From positions 18,376,906 to 18,440,905 of the forward strand of contig OW804096.1 of NCBI GenBank assembly GCA_942159475.1: a stretch of 64,000 bases of DNA, read 5' to 3'. Positions 43,361 to 52,559 of the stretch are shown piece by piece (positions within the stretch are counted from its first letter, which is position 1; each line of letters begins with the position of its first letter). Made by a program: the position numbers and the translations under genes. This DNA is from Sthenelais limicola (lineage: Eukaryota; Annelida; Polychaeta; Phyllodocida; Sigalionidae). The notes under the pieces were generated by a model. That model made no database searches, was not told the DNA's origin, and saw only the letters and a program-made list of their open reading frames with translations.

Positions 43361-43908
43361 TTCACAGGCTAGGCTTAGAGTGGAGAGAGTCCCTCCAAAG
43401 TGAGGGAAAGCCTCTCGCTGCAGTCTGGGCTCAGAGTAGAGAGTCCCTCCAAACTGAGGGAAAGCCCTTACTCCAGTCTAGGCTCAGCGCTTGGAGAATG
43501 CCTTCAAACTAATAGTCTGGGCTTAGAGTGGAGAGAGTCCCTACTGAGGGAAAGCCTCTCGCTCCAGTCTAGGCTCAGAGTTGAGGGAGTCCCTCCAAAC
43601 TGAGGGAAAGCCTCTCGCTCCAGTCTAGGCTCAGAGCTGAGAGAGTCCCTCTAAACTGAGGGAAAGCCTCTCGCTCCAGTCTAGGCTCAGAGCTGAGAGA
43701 GTCACTCCAAACTGAGGGAAAGCCTCGTACTCCAGTCTAGGCTCAGAGCTGAGAGAGTCCCTCCAATCTGAGGGAAAGCCTCGTACTCCAGTCTAGGCTC
43801 AGAGCTGAGGGAGTCCCTCCAAACTGAGGGAAAGCCTCTCGCTCCAGTCTAAGCTCAGAGTAGAGAGAGTCCTTCCAAACTGAGGGAAAGCCTCTCGCTC
43901 CAAACCGC
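43361..43908 (-). repeat. 56-bp satellite array, about ten units, inverted
   Basis: Same unit as at 37.5 kb on the opposite strand: CAGTCTAGGCTCAGAGCTGA, GAGAGTCCCTCCAAACTGAG, GGAAAGCCTCTCGCTC. The first units are irregular (38-50 bp) and the later ones regular. It ends at CTCCAAACCGCAAA, the head sequence seen at 25.6 and 34.8 kb. Confidence 0.94.
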
Positions 43909-44334
43909 AAAAGTTTGAAAACTTTGGAGTTTGTTGGCCATAAAATAGGTCCAGAACTGTTGAATCAAAGAACCATACAGGATTATATATGCATTTATAA
44001 CAGACTTTGGCTATAATACTAATACTTCTACACTGTTGATATACTTTATATTGGGTAGATCAATTTTATGGTACAATAATTAAAGATAGATGACATGAAT
44101 ATATGTTACTGTAAGCGACGGTAGGTTTCTTATGATTGACACCTATAGATGATGGTATAAAGTATTTGATTTTGTTTAGCAATTTCAATTTCAATCTTAG
44201 CTTAACATACATGCTTGGTCTGTCACATAAAATAGTGGAAGATATTCTACATGCAATATATTCTACATACAATATAATTATTTTTTATTCGCATTTTGAG
44301 AATGAAGTGAAATTGGCTATGGATTGGAGATTTA
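43909..44334. other. AT-rich unique stretch
   Basis: Nothing recognised. Confidence 0.35.
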
Positions 44335-44571
44335 CGGGTCAGACTTTTAGAAAATGTACAATTGGCAGCTGTACACATTTAATAAAATCTGCTAAATTAG
44401 GCTGCAATTTGGTCAATACTTGTTAAATTCGAGTATATTTGGCCTTGCATTGGTTCTAGCAATCTGTTTGGTTAAGTTTAACTGAATTTTGAACTTTATT
44501 TTCGTCTTAAATTTGGGTTATTTGAGAGGATTGGTGAAGAAGAATTGTACATTTTCTGGCGATTTCACCCT
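44335..44571 (+). mobile_element. MITE-A copy, A1, with mismatched ends
   Basis: Left end ACGGGTCAGACTTTTAGAAA (standard form), right end TTTTCTGGCGATTTCACCCT (variant form). It is the last MITE-A copy before the gene; the next is at 53429. Confidence 0.92.
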
Positions 44572-44850
44572 TATAATGGAACATGTGGAGATGGTATAGG
44601 AGGTGAATGAATGTGTATGACTGTCATGTGTGTATATATGGGTGTATATACGTGTGTGTATTTGTACGTGTGTGAGTAACTGTGTTGTGTGCCGTCATGC
44701 GACATGTCAAGCTTTCATATAAGACATGAAATACAGAAGTAATTTCACGGTTCTTTGTGCAATATTTGTATAGTATTGTTATTAAGTATAGTAAGTAATT
44801 ACTTGTGTGAATAGTAACTGTGGTATACAGGATTGTATGGTTCGTCTCCC
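44572..44850. other. Unique stretch upstream of the gene
   Basis: TGTGTGTA-rich segment at 44617-44690, otherwise nothing. Likely intron or 5' flank of the large gene. Confidence 0.35.
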
Positions 44851-45326
44851 TCTATTCCCATTGTTCCCTCCTCTATTTATCCCACTTCTCTTCTCTTTCC
44901 CTCTCTCCAATCCCTCTGTGCTCTTCATCCCTCTTTTCCCTTTTGTCGCTCCCCACCTTCTTTCTCTTTCTTTCTCTTCTCTCCCTCTTCCCCCTCTCTC
45001 ACTCTATCCCATATTTCTCGTCCCTGTCTCTCGCCCTCTCTCGTCCTAGCCCCTCTCTCTTCCTCCCTTCCTATCTCTCTCCCCCTCCCTCTCTCTTTCC
45101 CTCTCTCCTCTCTCACCCCCTCTCTCTCCCTCCTGTCACTCTCCTTCTCTCTCTCTCCGTCTCCCTCTCTCTCCCTATCACCCCCTCTCTCTCTCCCACT
45201 CTCTCTCTCTCCCACTCTCTCTCTCCCTCCTCTCTCTCCCTCCCTCTCTCCCTCCCTCTCTATCTCCCTCTCTATCTCCCTCTCTCTTCCTCCTCCCCCT
45301 CTCCCCCCTCCCCCCTCTCTCTCTAC
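44851..45326. repeat. CT-rich tract ahead of the gene's splice acceptor
   Basis: About 475 bases of pyrimidine leading up to the duplicated acceptor region. It gives spurious ORFs of 172-181 codons. Being inside the presumed intron, it may act as an extended polypyrimidine tract. Confidence 0.92.
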
Positions 45327-45424
45327 CTCACATTATGATACTATATTAATGCCACACTATATATTACAGGAGGTATAATGTGCTAGACACCCCGACCACC
45401 GCTCCACCATGAGTATCAGATCCA
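45325..45424 (+). pseudogene. Upstream duplicate of the gene's acceptor and start codon
   Basis: CCTCACATTATGATACTATA to CCATGAGTATCAGATCCAC is a near-identical copy of 45501-45600, offset by 176 bp. It includes the acceptor (AG at 45368-45369), 5' UTR and ATG (45409). After six codons it runs into CT repeat rather than the real coding sequence. If spliced to this acceptor, translation would give a short CT-encoded peptide ending near 45520. Confidence 0.88.
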
Positions 45425-45500
45425 CTCTCTCTCCCCCTCTCCCTCTCTCTCCCCTCTCCTTCTCTCTCTCCCTCTCCCCTCTCTCTCCCCCTCTCACTCT
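45420..45500. repeat. CT-rich tract between the duplicates
   Basis: Pyrimidine run that forms the polypyrimidine tract of the second acceptor. Confidence 0.85.
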
Positions 45501-45540
45501 ACCTCACATTATGATAATATATTAATGCCACACTATATAT

Positions 45541-45546
45541 TACAGG
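45541..45546 (+). other. Splice acceptor of the large exon
   Basis: TATATTACAG|GAGG with the intron AG at 45544-45545, preceded by CT tract and AT-rich bases. The 36-base leader to the ATG has an in-frame TAA (GAG GTA TAA), so the downstream ATG is the first possible start in this exon. Confidence 0.6.
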
Positions 45547-45581
45547 AGGTATAATGTGCTAGATACCACCACCGCTCCACC

Positions 45582-48500
45582 ATGAGTATCAGATCCACGT
45601 TCCTCAGCCCTGGAGGCTTTACCACGCAGCGTCTCGACCTCATCCTCCAGAAGCGCAAGGATGACGTCCAGGAGGGGGACTCGGGAGGAGATGACGGCAC
45701 CACTTCCCCCACCACCACTTCCCCCACCACCACCTCCACCTCACCCACCACTTCACTCGAGGAAAATATCAGGAATAAACATGCAGGCGCTCTCGATCGA
45801 TGGAGACAGAAAATGGCTGCCAAAAATTCGTCCTCCAGTGCTTCCTCCAGTACATCCGGTGTGGGGTCGGCTATAGGGGATACAGGGTCATCTTCCCACC
45901 TGAATACGGGGTCAAGATATAGGTCAAGTCTGGATAATGACCATGACCTTCCCCCTTACTCCTCAGGTATTTATAGAACTAACAGTTTCATGGAACCCCG
46001 GAGGAGGTTGGATTACGGTGACCTTGGTGACAATAAATATTCAAAATATCTCGATGATAATGATTCTCGGAAACTCGATCGACACCAAAGCATGGTTAAT
46101 CTTCCCCGGAGAAGGAAAGAAAATTCTAGAAGCAGTAGTGGTGGCTCTAGTAATAGTCATAATGGAATTGGTAGCAGAACCGGAAGTAGTTCAAGGACTG
46201 ACACTTCCGGTACCCATGGTGACAGGAAAGGTGTTTTAGATAATGATTCCACCACTAGAGGGGGTAAAAGTGGCGGCAGCCAATCACAAACCAGTGGGGA
46301 GCGTCCATTGATTTCCAGACGTTTCCAGGAATTATTTTCCTCCGGAAATCAAGATGATGAGGAGGAAGAGAAAGGGAATGAAAGTGGAGAAAATTCTCCC
46401 GATTCTCTGGAGGATAATGATAGTGATTCTGATGGGGGTGGCATGGAGGATGTGTTCAAGCCTTTTGGCGCCAAAAATTCAGCCTCTCCTCTGAAACGGT
46501 CATTGTCGTCTGCTTCTACTATTCTACGGACAGGCTGGTCACCGAGTGGTAGATTAATCAGGGACAGATACAACATCTCCCCTTCAAGAGATGAAATCAA
46601 ATCCGTCAAAAATATTGCCAAGGGAACTACGAGCAATTGGGCAGCGTGGAAATCAGGAATAGGTGCTATTGGATCGAATTCCAATTCAATTTCCCCCAAC
46701 TTCGCTCAAACTTCCTCAGGAATTCATCTAGATTCTTCCCATGACTATTTATCTTCTAGCTCACAGCGGAGGAAAAACAGGGACGAAAATTTGAAAAATA
46801 GACTAACAGATAGTGATAGTAACCATAGTGGAAGTAGTGGTTCAAAATGGCACGAGCGATCAATGTCGCCGAAAGGTAACAAAATTACTAGCCCGACCCC
46901 TGAATCCACCTCAACCAAAAGGGGGCGTGACAACAGTGACAGGGACGCTAGACATGACGTAATCAACAAAAGCCCTCCTGTCAGATCATCCCCTGACTCC
47001 GTTGGTGACACCAATGCAATTAAAGCCACCAGTGCTAATAGCACGAGTGCGGTATTTCTGCCTGAGATTATACCTGAAGACATTGACCTGCCTATAGCCC
47101 CAACCTTACCCCCAGTCCCCACTGCCTTACATTTAAAATCCTTCCCTGGGTTTGTGCAATCTAATAATTGGTCCTCACCCTCCCCAACCCCTCCCTCATC
47201 AACCTCTAATACTAACCAAGAAACTAATTCCAAATCTAGAGAGGGGTCCTCCAGGAGGCTTGGACATTGGGGTGGACATATACCCGCTTCCACGTCCACT
47301 CATAAACCCCCTGAGTGGTTCCTATACAGGGGGTCTAAACCCCAGGAGCTTGACCAACGGTCAAGCACTGGTCAATTACATCAACAACTTAATAAACTTG
47401 ACCACTCCTCCCATGGTGGGACTGTGCCTAGTTCGTCTTCCTCCAACAGACCATTAGATTTCTTATTCCAAGGCGGCCAAAATATATTAGATTCTGAGGA
47501 CAGCAGTTCCGATTCTGAGGATGAAAATGAGCCGGTGAATAATAATGATGCAAATAATAACGATGGGAATGATTCTGTCGGATTTAAACAGAAGAAAATG
47601 GATGAAAATGAAAACATTAAAAAGGCCTCTGAAACTGATAAATCTCCAATCAATACCACCACCACCTCCCATCGAGGTTCTGGTTTAAAGGAGAGTCAAA
47701 TTTCAGCTGGTAACAATTCCAGCTCCTCGAGCGCCCACAGCAACAAAAGCCCCGGACTGAAGGGCCCTTACCTTGACGGGGGAACAAGGCAGGAGGTGCG
47801 GGGGACAGAGCATGGTGCTAATTTAGGAGCGCCCATTGAACAGGGGGATTATGGCCCTATACATAAGGCTAAGAGTCCATTGGAGAGAGTGGACACAAAA
47901 GGACAGGGGTCAGTTAATACCCAAGACTCTCGTTCTAAGGTGGGATTGATTGATAGTGAGATCAATAGGGATAAGGCTACTACAGGATTCAAACCCCCTC
48001 TCCCTTCTTCTTCTCCACCACCCCCCTCCACCTCCTCCAAATCATCAACATCAACTAAAGTACATCAAGAAAAGGCTGAAAATAAAATAGGAGTGTTGGA
48101 TGTAGGTGGTGTTGGTGGTGGGGAGGGTGGAGAGGTAAAAGAGCAGTCCACTATACCACCAGTACACACCAGCCCCTCCTCTCACTCTACCTCTCACTCC
48201 ACCTCTCCCATTCATTCACCCTCCTCTGGACCGACGACACAAGTGCTTCAACATAAGGAGAGTTATGAACAGGATTTGAGGTCGCAATCAGGAGTTGCTG
48301 TGGATAAAAGCAAAACATTAGGATTTACTGATATTTCTTCTTCTGCTTCTTCTTCTCAGAAGGATAAAGAAGTTGTGGAAAAGACAGATAAATTGGAAAT
48401 AGCTGCAATTGGAGCTGCTGACAAAGTAGAAGGGAAGGGTTTGGTAGGAAGAGTAGAAGGAGAAGGAGGAAGAGGAGAGATTAGTGTAGGGATCTCAGAT

Positions 48501-50759
48501 CCCGGTGAAGCGACAAAAAGCCCACGTGTTAGCTTCTCCGATGATCTAAAGGTCGTCCCACCTTCTCCTTCGGCCAAGCGGAAGCAATGGTCGACAGTTG
48601 CCAATAGCAACACAAACAACCACCCCCAGACCACCACCTTCCCCACCATACCCACCACCACCCCCTCCACCCCCACCCCCTCACCCACCACCTCTGCCAC
48701 GGCACCAACTGGCCAGCGTCCATGGGAGAAACCACAAGGGAAGACCCCTGTGAAGGGGATCCTACAAAATGGTCGCAGAGAGGGAGAGATCCAACTCCGC
48801 CCTGAGCCAGATAATAGTGAGATGAGACAGCCTGACACAGAGGACGAGGAGGAACAGGGAGACAAGAACCAAGTGAGTGGCTTCTCCCAGAAGAGACACA
48901 GTTTCTCTACATCAGACAATACCCACTATAACAACATGTCTACCAGGCAGAGATACGCCACCTTCATGAATGAAGCCAGGAGGAGTTATAGCAAAAGGAG
49001 CAGTTCTAGCAGCAGCAGTACCCAGTCCAAGATCAGCACGCCTAGCATGGACAGAATGCTGGGCAGAAGTACAGATAAAACAGGGAGTAATACCAGCCTA
49101 AATAGCACTCGTAGTGACTATCTGCCTGCAACAAGCAGAGGAGTGCAGATGAGAGCTAAAAATAGAAACACTGGGTCTAATCCTACTGCGGAGAGATCCA
49201 GACGGCTGAGTTGGCGGGAGGATGATTATTACAATAAAGGGGGTGCTGCACCAAGGGAAAGGACTGGATCCACTACGTCCTTGTTGGAAACACAGCGCGA
49301 TCGTGCTCGTGCAGCAGCAAAGCACAGAGGTGGGTCTGGGTTTTATGATTCTGCTGATAAACATGAAACTAAAGTACATGGTGGAGGAGGAGAGGTGGAT
49401 GATACAAGGATTAAAAATAGAGATAATCCACCTGTAGATCCAGCTGGGCTCTCGTTTAAGGACACCATGGAGCAAAGGAAGAAACAGGGCAGAATGGTTC
49501 TGCCTAAAACACAAGATAGGACTCCAGAGAAGGATTATTCTGGAGTGAGAAGCAGCAAAAGAGGCCCAGAAATGTCTCAGAGAATGGATGCCCATTCAAG
49601 CAGTGCTGTTACTCTCAGCACTCTCAAGCAAAGAAGGCAAAAGGACAGCACTGAACAGGGTAAAGATGAAGGGGTTGTTAAGACTGAGGTAGCACTGGAA
49701 GGCGATGCCGCGTGGGAACGGGCGGGAGACGCTGGATTGAGATCTAAAAATGAATCCTCCTCCTCCTCCTCCGCAAATAGATGGAGTTTCAGATCAAAAT
49801 CTAAAAAGAAAGATCTGGAAGGAGGTTCTTCAGGAAACAACAGTCCCAGCACCAAAAAGAAAGAAAGTTCTGGAGGCGATCGAGGAAGTACCGCAGTCCA
49901 GAGCATCTCAAACTTCTTCAAGCGAAGCAAAAAAGGTAAAAAGGACAATAAAGAATCCAGCAGTGCTAAGGACACGTCTGGACAGCGTTCTGTGCTCTAT
50001 GGTGAAGGAGATATCAATGGTGCTGACATCACAGAACCAACGCCCTCTAACGTGGGGGCAATGCAAGTGATGGGAACGTCAGGAAACACTGGAGAGGAGC
50101 TGATAGATGAAGGGTTTGGTGCTTCACCGCCTATAGACCAGGGAGGCACAGGCTCTAACCCTAGCTTCAGTCTGGGTCCCCACGGTCATCCAGACAGTAA
50201 CACAAACAATGCAGACCCGCTGAGTCATCTATTCAGACATTCACAGAATGATGAACAGACTAACTCCAGGTCATCCTCCGTGTCCAGCCCGGCACGGACC
50301 AGTGGCACCAGTAACAATGATGAGTCTGATGCGGGGAGTACGATTATCGACAAGTCCCTCAGTGTGGCCAGTGATGATCTGTTATCCAGATCTGATAGTC
50401 CTGCTCTGAGTGCTATCAGCAGTACGGATGGTACCGGATCTAACAGAAACAAACACTACCAAAAACCGGATTACAAACACTTCCTGGACATGGATTCATT
50501 GGTGGCAAGCATTACGACAAACAATGAAGCTGAGTCCTCGAGCGGGGTGTCCGGTACCGGGTCCGACGCGGGGTCGGTGTCCGGCATTGGGAGCCTGGAG
50601 GACCTTGCGATGGCCCTACTGGAGCAGGAGTTACGGGAGGAAGGGTTACTGGAGGGGGAGCCAGGCAAAGGTGACCCCTCACAGAACTACCAGGATAGAA
50701 TACTCAGCATCAAGTCCGATCTACAGAAATTCTCTGCTCACTTAGGCCGAGCGCTGTAA
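45582..50759 (+). CDS. Large serine-rich, probably disordered protein (1725 aa)
   Basis: The only convincing coding exon in the window: 1725 codons with no stop. I do not recognise the family. The start ATG has a good context (CCACCATGA) and an in-frame stop 30 bases upstream. Residues about 37-58 are Thr/Ser/Pro-rich. Residues 60-83 are basic (RNKHAGALDRWRQKMAAK). Acidic Ser-rich blocks lie at about 258-292 and 637-665. RVSF at 982-985 fits the RVxF docking motif of protein phosphatase 1, and KGILQ at 1058-1062 is near its SILK-type motif. RRLS at 1207-1210 fits a basophilic kinase site. A lysine-rich segment lies at about 1407-1457 (NFFKRSKKGKKDNK). Two likely helices end the protein (LEDLAMALLEQELREEG and DRILSIKSDLQKFSAHL). 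I see no transmembrane segment, signal peptide or enzyme fold. A cytoskeletal or scaffold role is conceivable but only inferred. The stop overlaps a GTAAGT donor, so the C-terminus may lie in another exon. Confidence 0.85.
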   Translation: MSIRSTFLSPGGFTTQRLDLILQKRKDDVQEGDSGGDDGTTSPTTTSPTTTSTSPTTSLEENIRNKHAGALDRWRQKMAAKNSSSSASSSTSGVGSAIGDTGSSSHLNTGSRYRSSLDNDHDLPPYSSGIYRTNSFMEPRRRLDYGDLGDNKYSKYLDDNDSRKLDRHQSMVNLPRRRKENSRSSSGGSSNSHNGIGSRTGSSSRTDTSGTHGDRKGVLDNDSTTRGGKSGGSQSQTSGERPLISRRFQELFSSGNQDDEEEEKGNESGENSPDSLEDNDSDSDGGGMEDVFKPFGAKNSASPLKRSLSSASTILRTGWSPSGRLIRDRYNISPSRDEIKSVKNIAKGTTSNWAAWKSGIGAIGSNSNSISPNFAQTSSGIHLDSSHDYLSSSSQRRKNRDENLKNRLTDSDSNHSGSSGSKWHERSMSPKGNKITSPTPESTSTKRGRDNSDRDARHDVINKSPPVRSSPDSVGDTNAIKATSANSTSAVFLPEIIPEDIDLPIAPTLPPVPTALHLKSFPGFVQSNNWSSPSPTPPSSTSNTNQETNSKSREGSSRRLGHWGGHIPASTSTHKPPEWFLYRGSKPQELDQRSSTGQLHQQLNKLDHSSHGGTVPSSSSSNRPLDFLFQGGQNILDSEDSSSDSEDENEPVNNNDANNNDGNDSVGFKQKKMDENENIKKASETDKSPINTTTTSHRGSGLKESQISAGNNSSSSSAHSNKSPGLKGPYLDGGTRQEVRGTEHGANLGAPIEQGDYGPIHKAKSPLERVDTKGQGSVNTQDSRSKVGLIDSEINRDKATTGFKPPLPSSSPPPPSTSSKSSTSTKVHQEKAENKIGVLDVGGVGGGEGGEVKEQSTIPPVHTSPSSHSTSHSTSPIHSPSSGPTTQVLQHKESYEQDLRSQSGVAVDKSKTLGFTDISSSASSSQKDKEVVEKTDKLEIAAIGAADKVEGKGLVGRVEGEGGRGEISVGISDPGEATKSPRVSFSDDLKVVPPSPSAKRKQWSTVANSNTNNHPQTTTFPTIPTTTPSTPTPSPTTSATAPTGQRPWEKPQGKTPVKGILQNGRREGEIQLRPEPDNSEMRQPDTEDEEEQGDKNQVSGFSQKRHSFSTSDNTHYNNMSTRQRYATFMNEARRSYSKRSSSSSSSTQSKISTPSMDRMLGRSTDKTGSNTSLNSTRSDYLPATSRGVQMRAKNRNTGSNPTAERSRRLSWREDDYYNKGGAAPRERTGSTTSLLETQRDRARAAAKHRGGSGFYDSADKHETKVHGGGGEVDDTRIKNRDNPPVDPAGLSFKDTMEQRKKQGRMVLPKTQDRTPEKDYSGVRSSKRGPEMSQRMDAHSSSAVTLSTLKQRRQKDSTEQGKDEGVVKTEVALEGDAAWERAGDAGLRSKNESSSSSSANRWSFRSKSKKKDLEGGSSGNNSPSTKKKESSGGDRGSTAVQSISNFFKRSKKGKKDNKESSSAKDTSGQRSVLYGEGDINGADITEPTPSNVGAMQVMGTSGNTGEELIDEGFGASPPIDQGGTGSNPSFSLGPHGHPDSNTNNADPLSHLFRHSQNDEQTNSRSSSVSSPARTSGTSNNDESDAGSTIIDKSLSVASDDLLSRSDSPALSAISSTDGTGSNRNKHYQKPDYKHFLDMDSLVASITTNNEAESSSGVSGTGSDAGSVSGIGSLEDLAMALLEQELREEGLLEGEPGKGDPSQNYQDRILSIKSDLQKFSAHLGRAL

Positions 50760-50761
50760 GT
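50756..50761 (+). other. Consensus splice donor overlapping the stop codon
   Basis: GCGCT|GTAAGT: the TAA stop at 50757-50759 is inside a perfect donor. If used, the exon ends at 50755 with two bases of a codon (CT) and the protein continues downstream. If not used, the protein ends at Leu1725. Confidence 0.45.
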
Positions 50762-51470
50762 TATCTGTTTCTTATGATTTTATTCCCCACAGATTGTATT
50801 GCGTCACTTTGATATAAGTGCGAATAGCTATGAATATAATTATGACTGAATATCGTTGGTTGATGGTAGGGCTTTGTGTAAGGTGAGCATAAATATGCCC
50901 CACTAATGACGTAACAGACGCAGCTATTGGCCAAAAAGCTTTATTTGTGTTTTGGTCAAAGCTCACTGAGGCCAGAGGTTTAGGTTATGTGTGTCATACC
51001 AACAATACTGTTTTGTTTCACAGACATTCTCTCTGATGTAGGCCAAGCCTTGTAGTTTATTTGTTTCACAGAAGTACAAGGGCGCTCAGATTATTTGTTT
51101 CATATGTACGGCCCTTACTTCTGTTTTAGAAAGAATCCTTGGCAAATATAGGCCGAATGTTTAAATTGGATCGTCCATATCAATGATGCTTTTGTATTTC
51201 AATTAGTTTTTATACGATTTTCTTGTTTACCTGTAATTCGCCTAGGCCAAGGTTTTAAGTTATGGTTTCTCATTATGCTTACACAGAAAGCCTTGGTCTA
51301 CTAAAGAGTTGTTCGTTTCAGATGTATTATTATTCCTTGTTCTATTTGTGCAAATACCAATTTATTCACTGATTATTTTTCTATGACCGATCCCCATGTC
51401 ATTCCTTTCTCTCGTCAGTGTCTTATTTGTCCTTGACATATTCACCTTGAAAACGTTAAGATCTAGATAC
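50760..51470. other. 3' UTR or intron with degenerate repeats of the gene's end
   Basis: ATTCTCTCTGATGTAGGCCA, then AGCCTTGTAGTTTATTTGTT, at 51026-51065 resembles the last coding bases plus stop region at 50730-50775. Looser echoes (TAGGCCGAATGTTTAAATTG at 51149, TAGGCCAAGGTTTTAAGTTA at 51244) follow. Acceptor-like CACAG occurs at 51019-51023 and 51066-51070. No MITE-A copies. Confidence 0.4.
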
Positions 51471-51472
51471 GT

Positions 51473-51590
51473 GTAGGATAGAGGACGAGATGTTGTACTC
51501 TTAGTGAGTAGGAAGTGGCTGAGGCGAAGCCGAAGCTACTTCCTACTCACTAAGAGTACAACATCGAGTCTTCTAGCATGCTTATCCTAC
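51473..51590. repeat. Long hairpin with perfect 25-bp arms
   Basis: Arms 51492-51516 (starting GTTGTACTCTTAGTGAGTAG) and 51538-51562 are exact inverse complements, 21 bases apart. The pairing extends outward with bulges to GTAGGATA (51473) and TATCCTAC (about 51584). The loop GGCTGAGGCGAAGCCGAAGC contains its own small GGCT/AGCC hairpin. It looks like a foldback element or a structured RNA region. Confidence 0.9.
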
Positions 51591-52285
51591 AACTTCAATT
51601 GTTTGTTATGATTGTGGTTACCAAATCCCCCCTACCACCCAACCACCCTACCACAACTACCTGATCCATGATCAGTATTGCTTTGAGATGTACATTTCCT
51701 CACTTTCACTGATGCATGGCTTATAGTGAACCTCACACAATATAGCCAATATTTAGAAACAAATGCAAGGTCTGTAGAGTTACAGGTGAATGTGACAGGC
51801 GTATACAGTTGAACTCCCTTGTTACAGCCAGACACTTTCAAACATACTATAATCTCTGGTCCTGTTCTATATCTGCCTCCCTTCCCCTTGTATTACTGGG
51901 TATATATATAGTTCTGCCCCTATCATCTACCACAATCCAAATTATTCTCTAACTTTATTTCCCTCAATATACCCAACGTCCAAGCTGCATTAATAATTAG
52001 AGTAGACATATAGGTCTATACTGAATTGGGCTTTGTTGCCTAAGAAATAGCATATTTACCAATATGATATCATTAAATCTCACAAACTCGATGAATCAAT
52101 ATAAAAGACATTAATAAAGTATTCCCATTTCCAAAATTCGTGCTGAAGTCAAAGAAACGGACAGCATTACACTTCTAACACAGCATACTAGATCATGACT
52201 AGCATGTACTTTATTGCTATGTTATTTTTTAAAACAAGATTTTTCTGTTTCAGTAATCATACTATGCTATAACCTGCAGACCTTA
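51591..52285. other. Unique stretch, possible intron or 3' UTR
   Basis: A polyadenylation-type AATAAA lies at 52113-52118. Nothing else recognised. Confidence 0.35.
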
Positions 52286-52290
52286 TCTGA

Positions 52291-52378
52291 GCCTCTATGG
52301 CCGAGTGGGTAGAGCCTTCAACTCTACTTGCCAGCCTATACTTATGTGAGAGGTCCTGGGTTCGAATCCAGGCCAATC
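52291..52378 (+). ncRNA. tRNA-like sequence (tRNA pseudogene or SINE head)
   Basis: A-box match TGGCCGAGTGG at 52298 and perfect B-box GGTTCGAATCC at 52359. The T arm has a 5-bp stem CCTGG/CCAGG, but its loop is one base long. The 7-base acceptor GCCTCTA has no matching 3' strand (CAATCCT), so a working tRNA is unlikely. A tRNA-derived SINE or decayed tRNA is the best reading. Confidence 0.6.
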
Positions 52379-52406
52379 CTAGTTCAAAATTATTTGCAAC
52401 AGATAC

Positions 52407-52492
52407 CTGAGCGGACTCTTTAATGAAAGAGTCCGCCCAGGCATCTGAGAGGACTCTTAGGTGCGGACTCTTTCATTAAAGAGTCCGCTCAG
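52407..52492. repeat. Paired 30-bp hairpins forming a double cruciform
   Basis: 52407-52436 (CTGAGCGGACTCTTTAATGA ...) and 52463-52492 are perfect inverse complements. Each one is itself a hairpin with an 11-bp stem (GCGGACTCTTT / AAAGAGTCCGC). AGAGGACTCTTAGG lies between, and GGAGTCCGCCCAAG follows at 52545. It lies 30 bp after the tRNA-like sequence. Confidence 0.95.
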
Positions 52493-52559
52493 AATGCTCA
52501 AAGAATGCACCTGGAATACAGGACTGTACTCTTCGAGCATGGGAGTCCGCCCAAGCCAA

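Noticed and set aside
46349..49975. Antisense and out-of-frame ORFs (up to 187 codons) in the large exon
   Set aside because: Shadows of a strongly biased Ser-rich coding frame on the + strand.
52291..52378. Functional tRNA gene
   Set aside because: The acceptor stem does not pair and the T loop is eight bases long; kept only as a tRNA-like pseudogene or SINE head.
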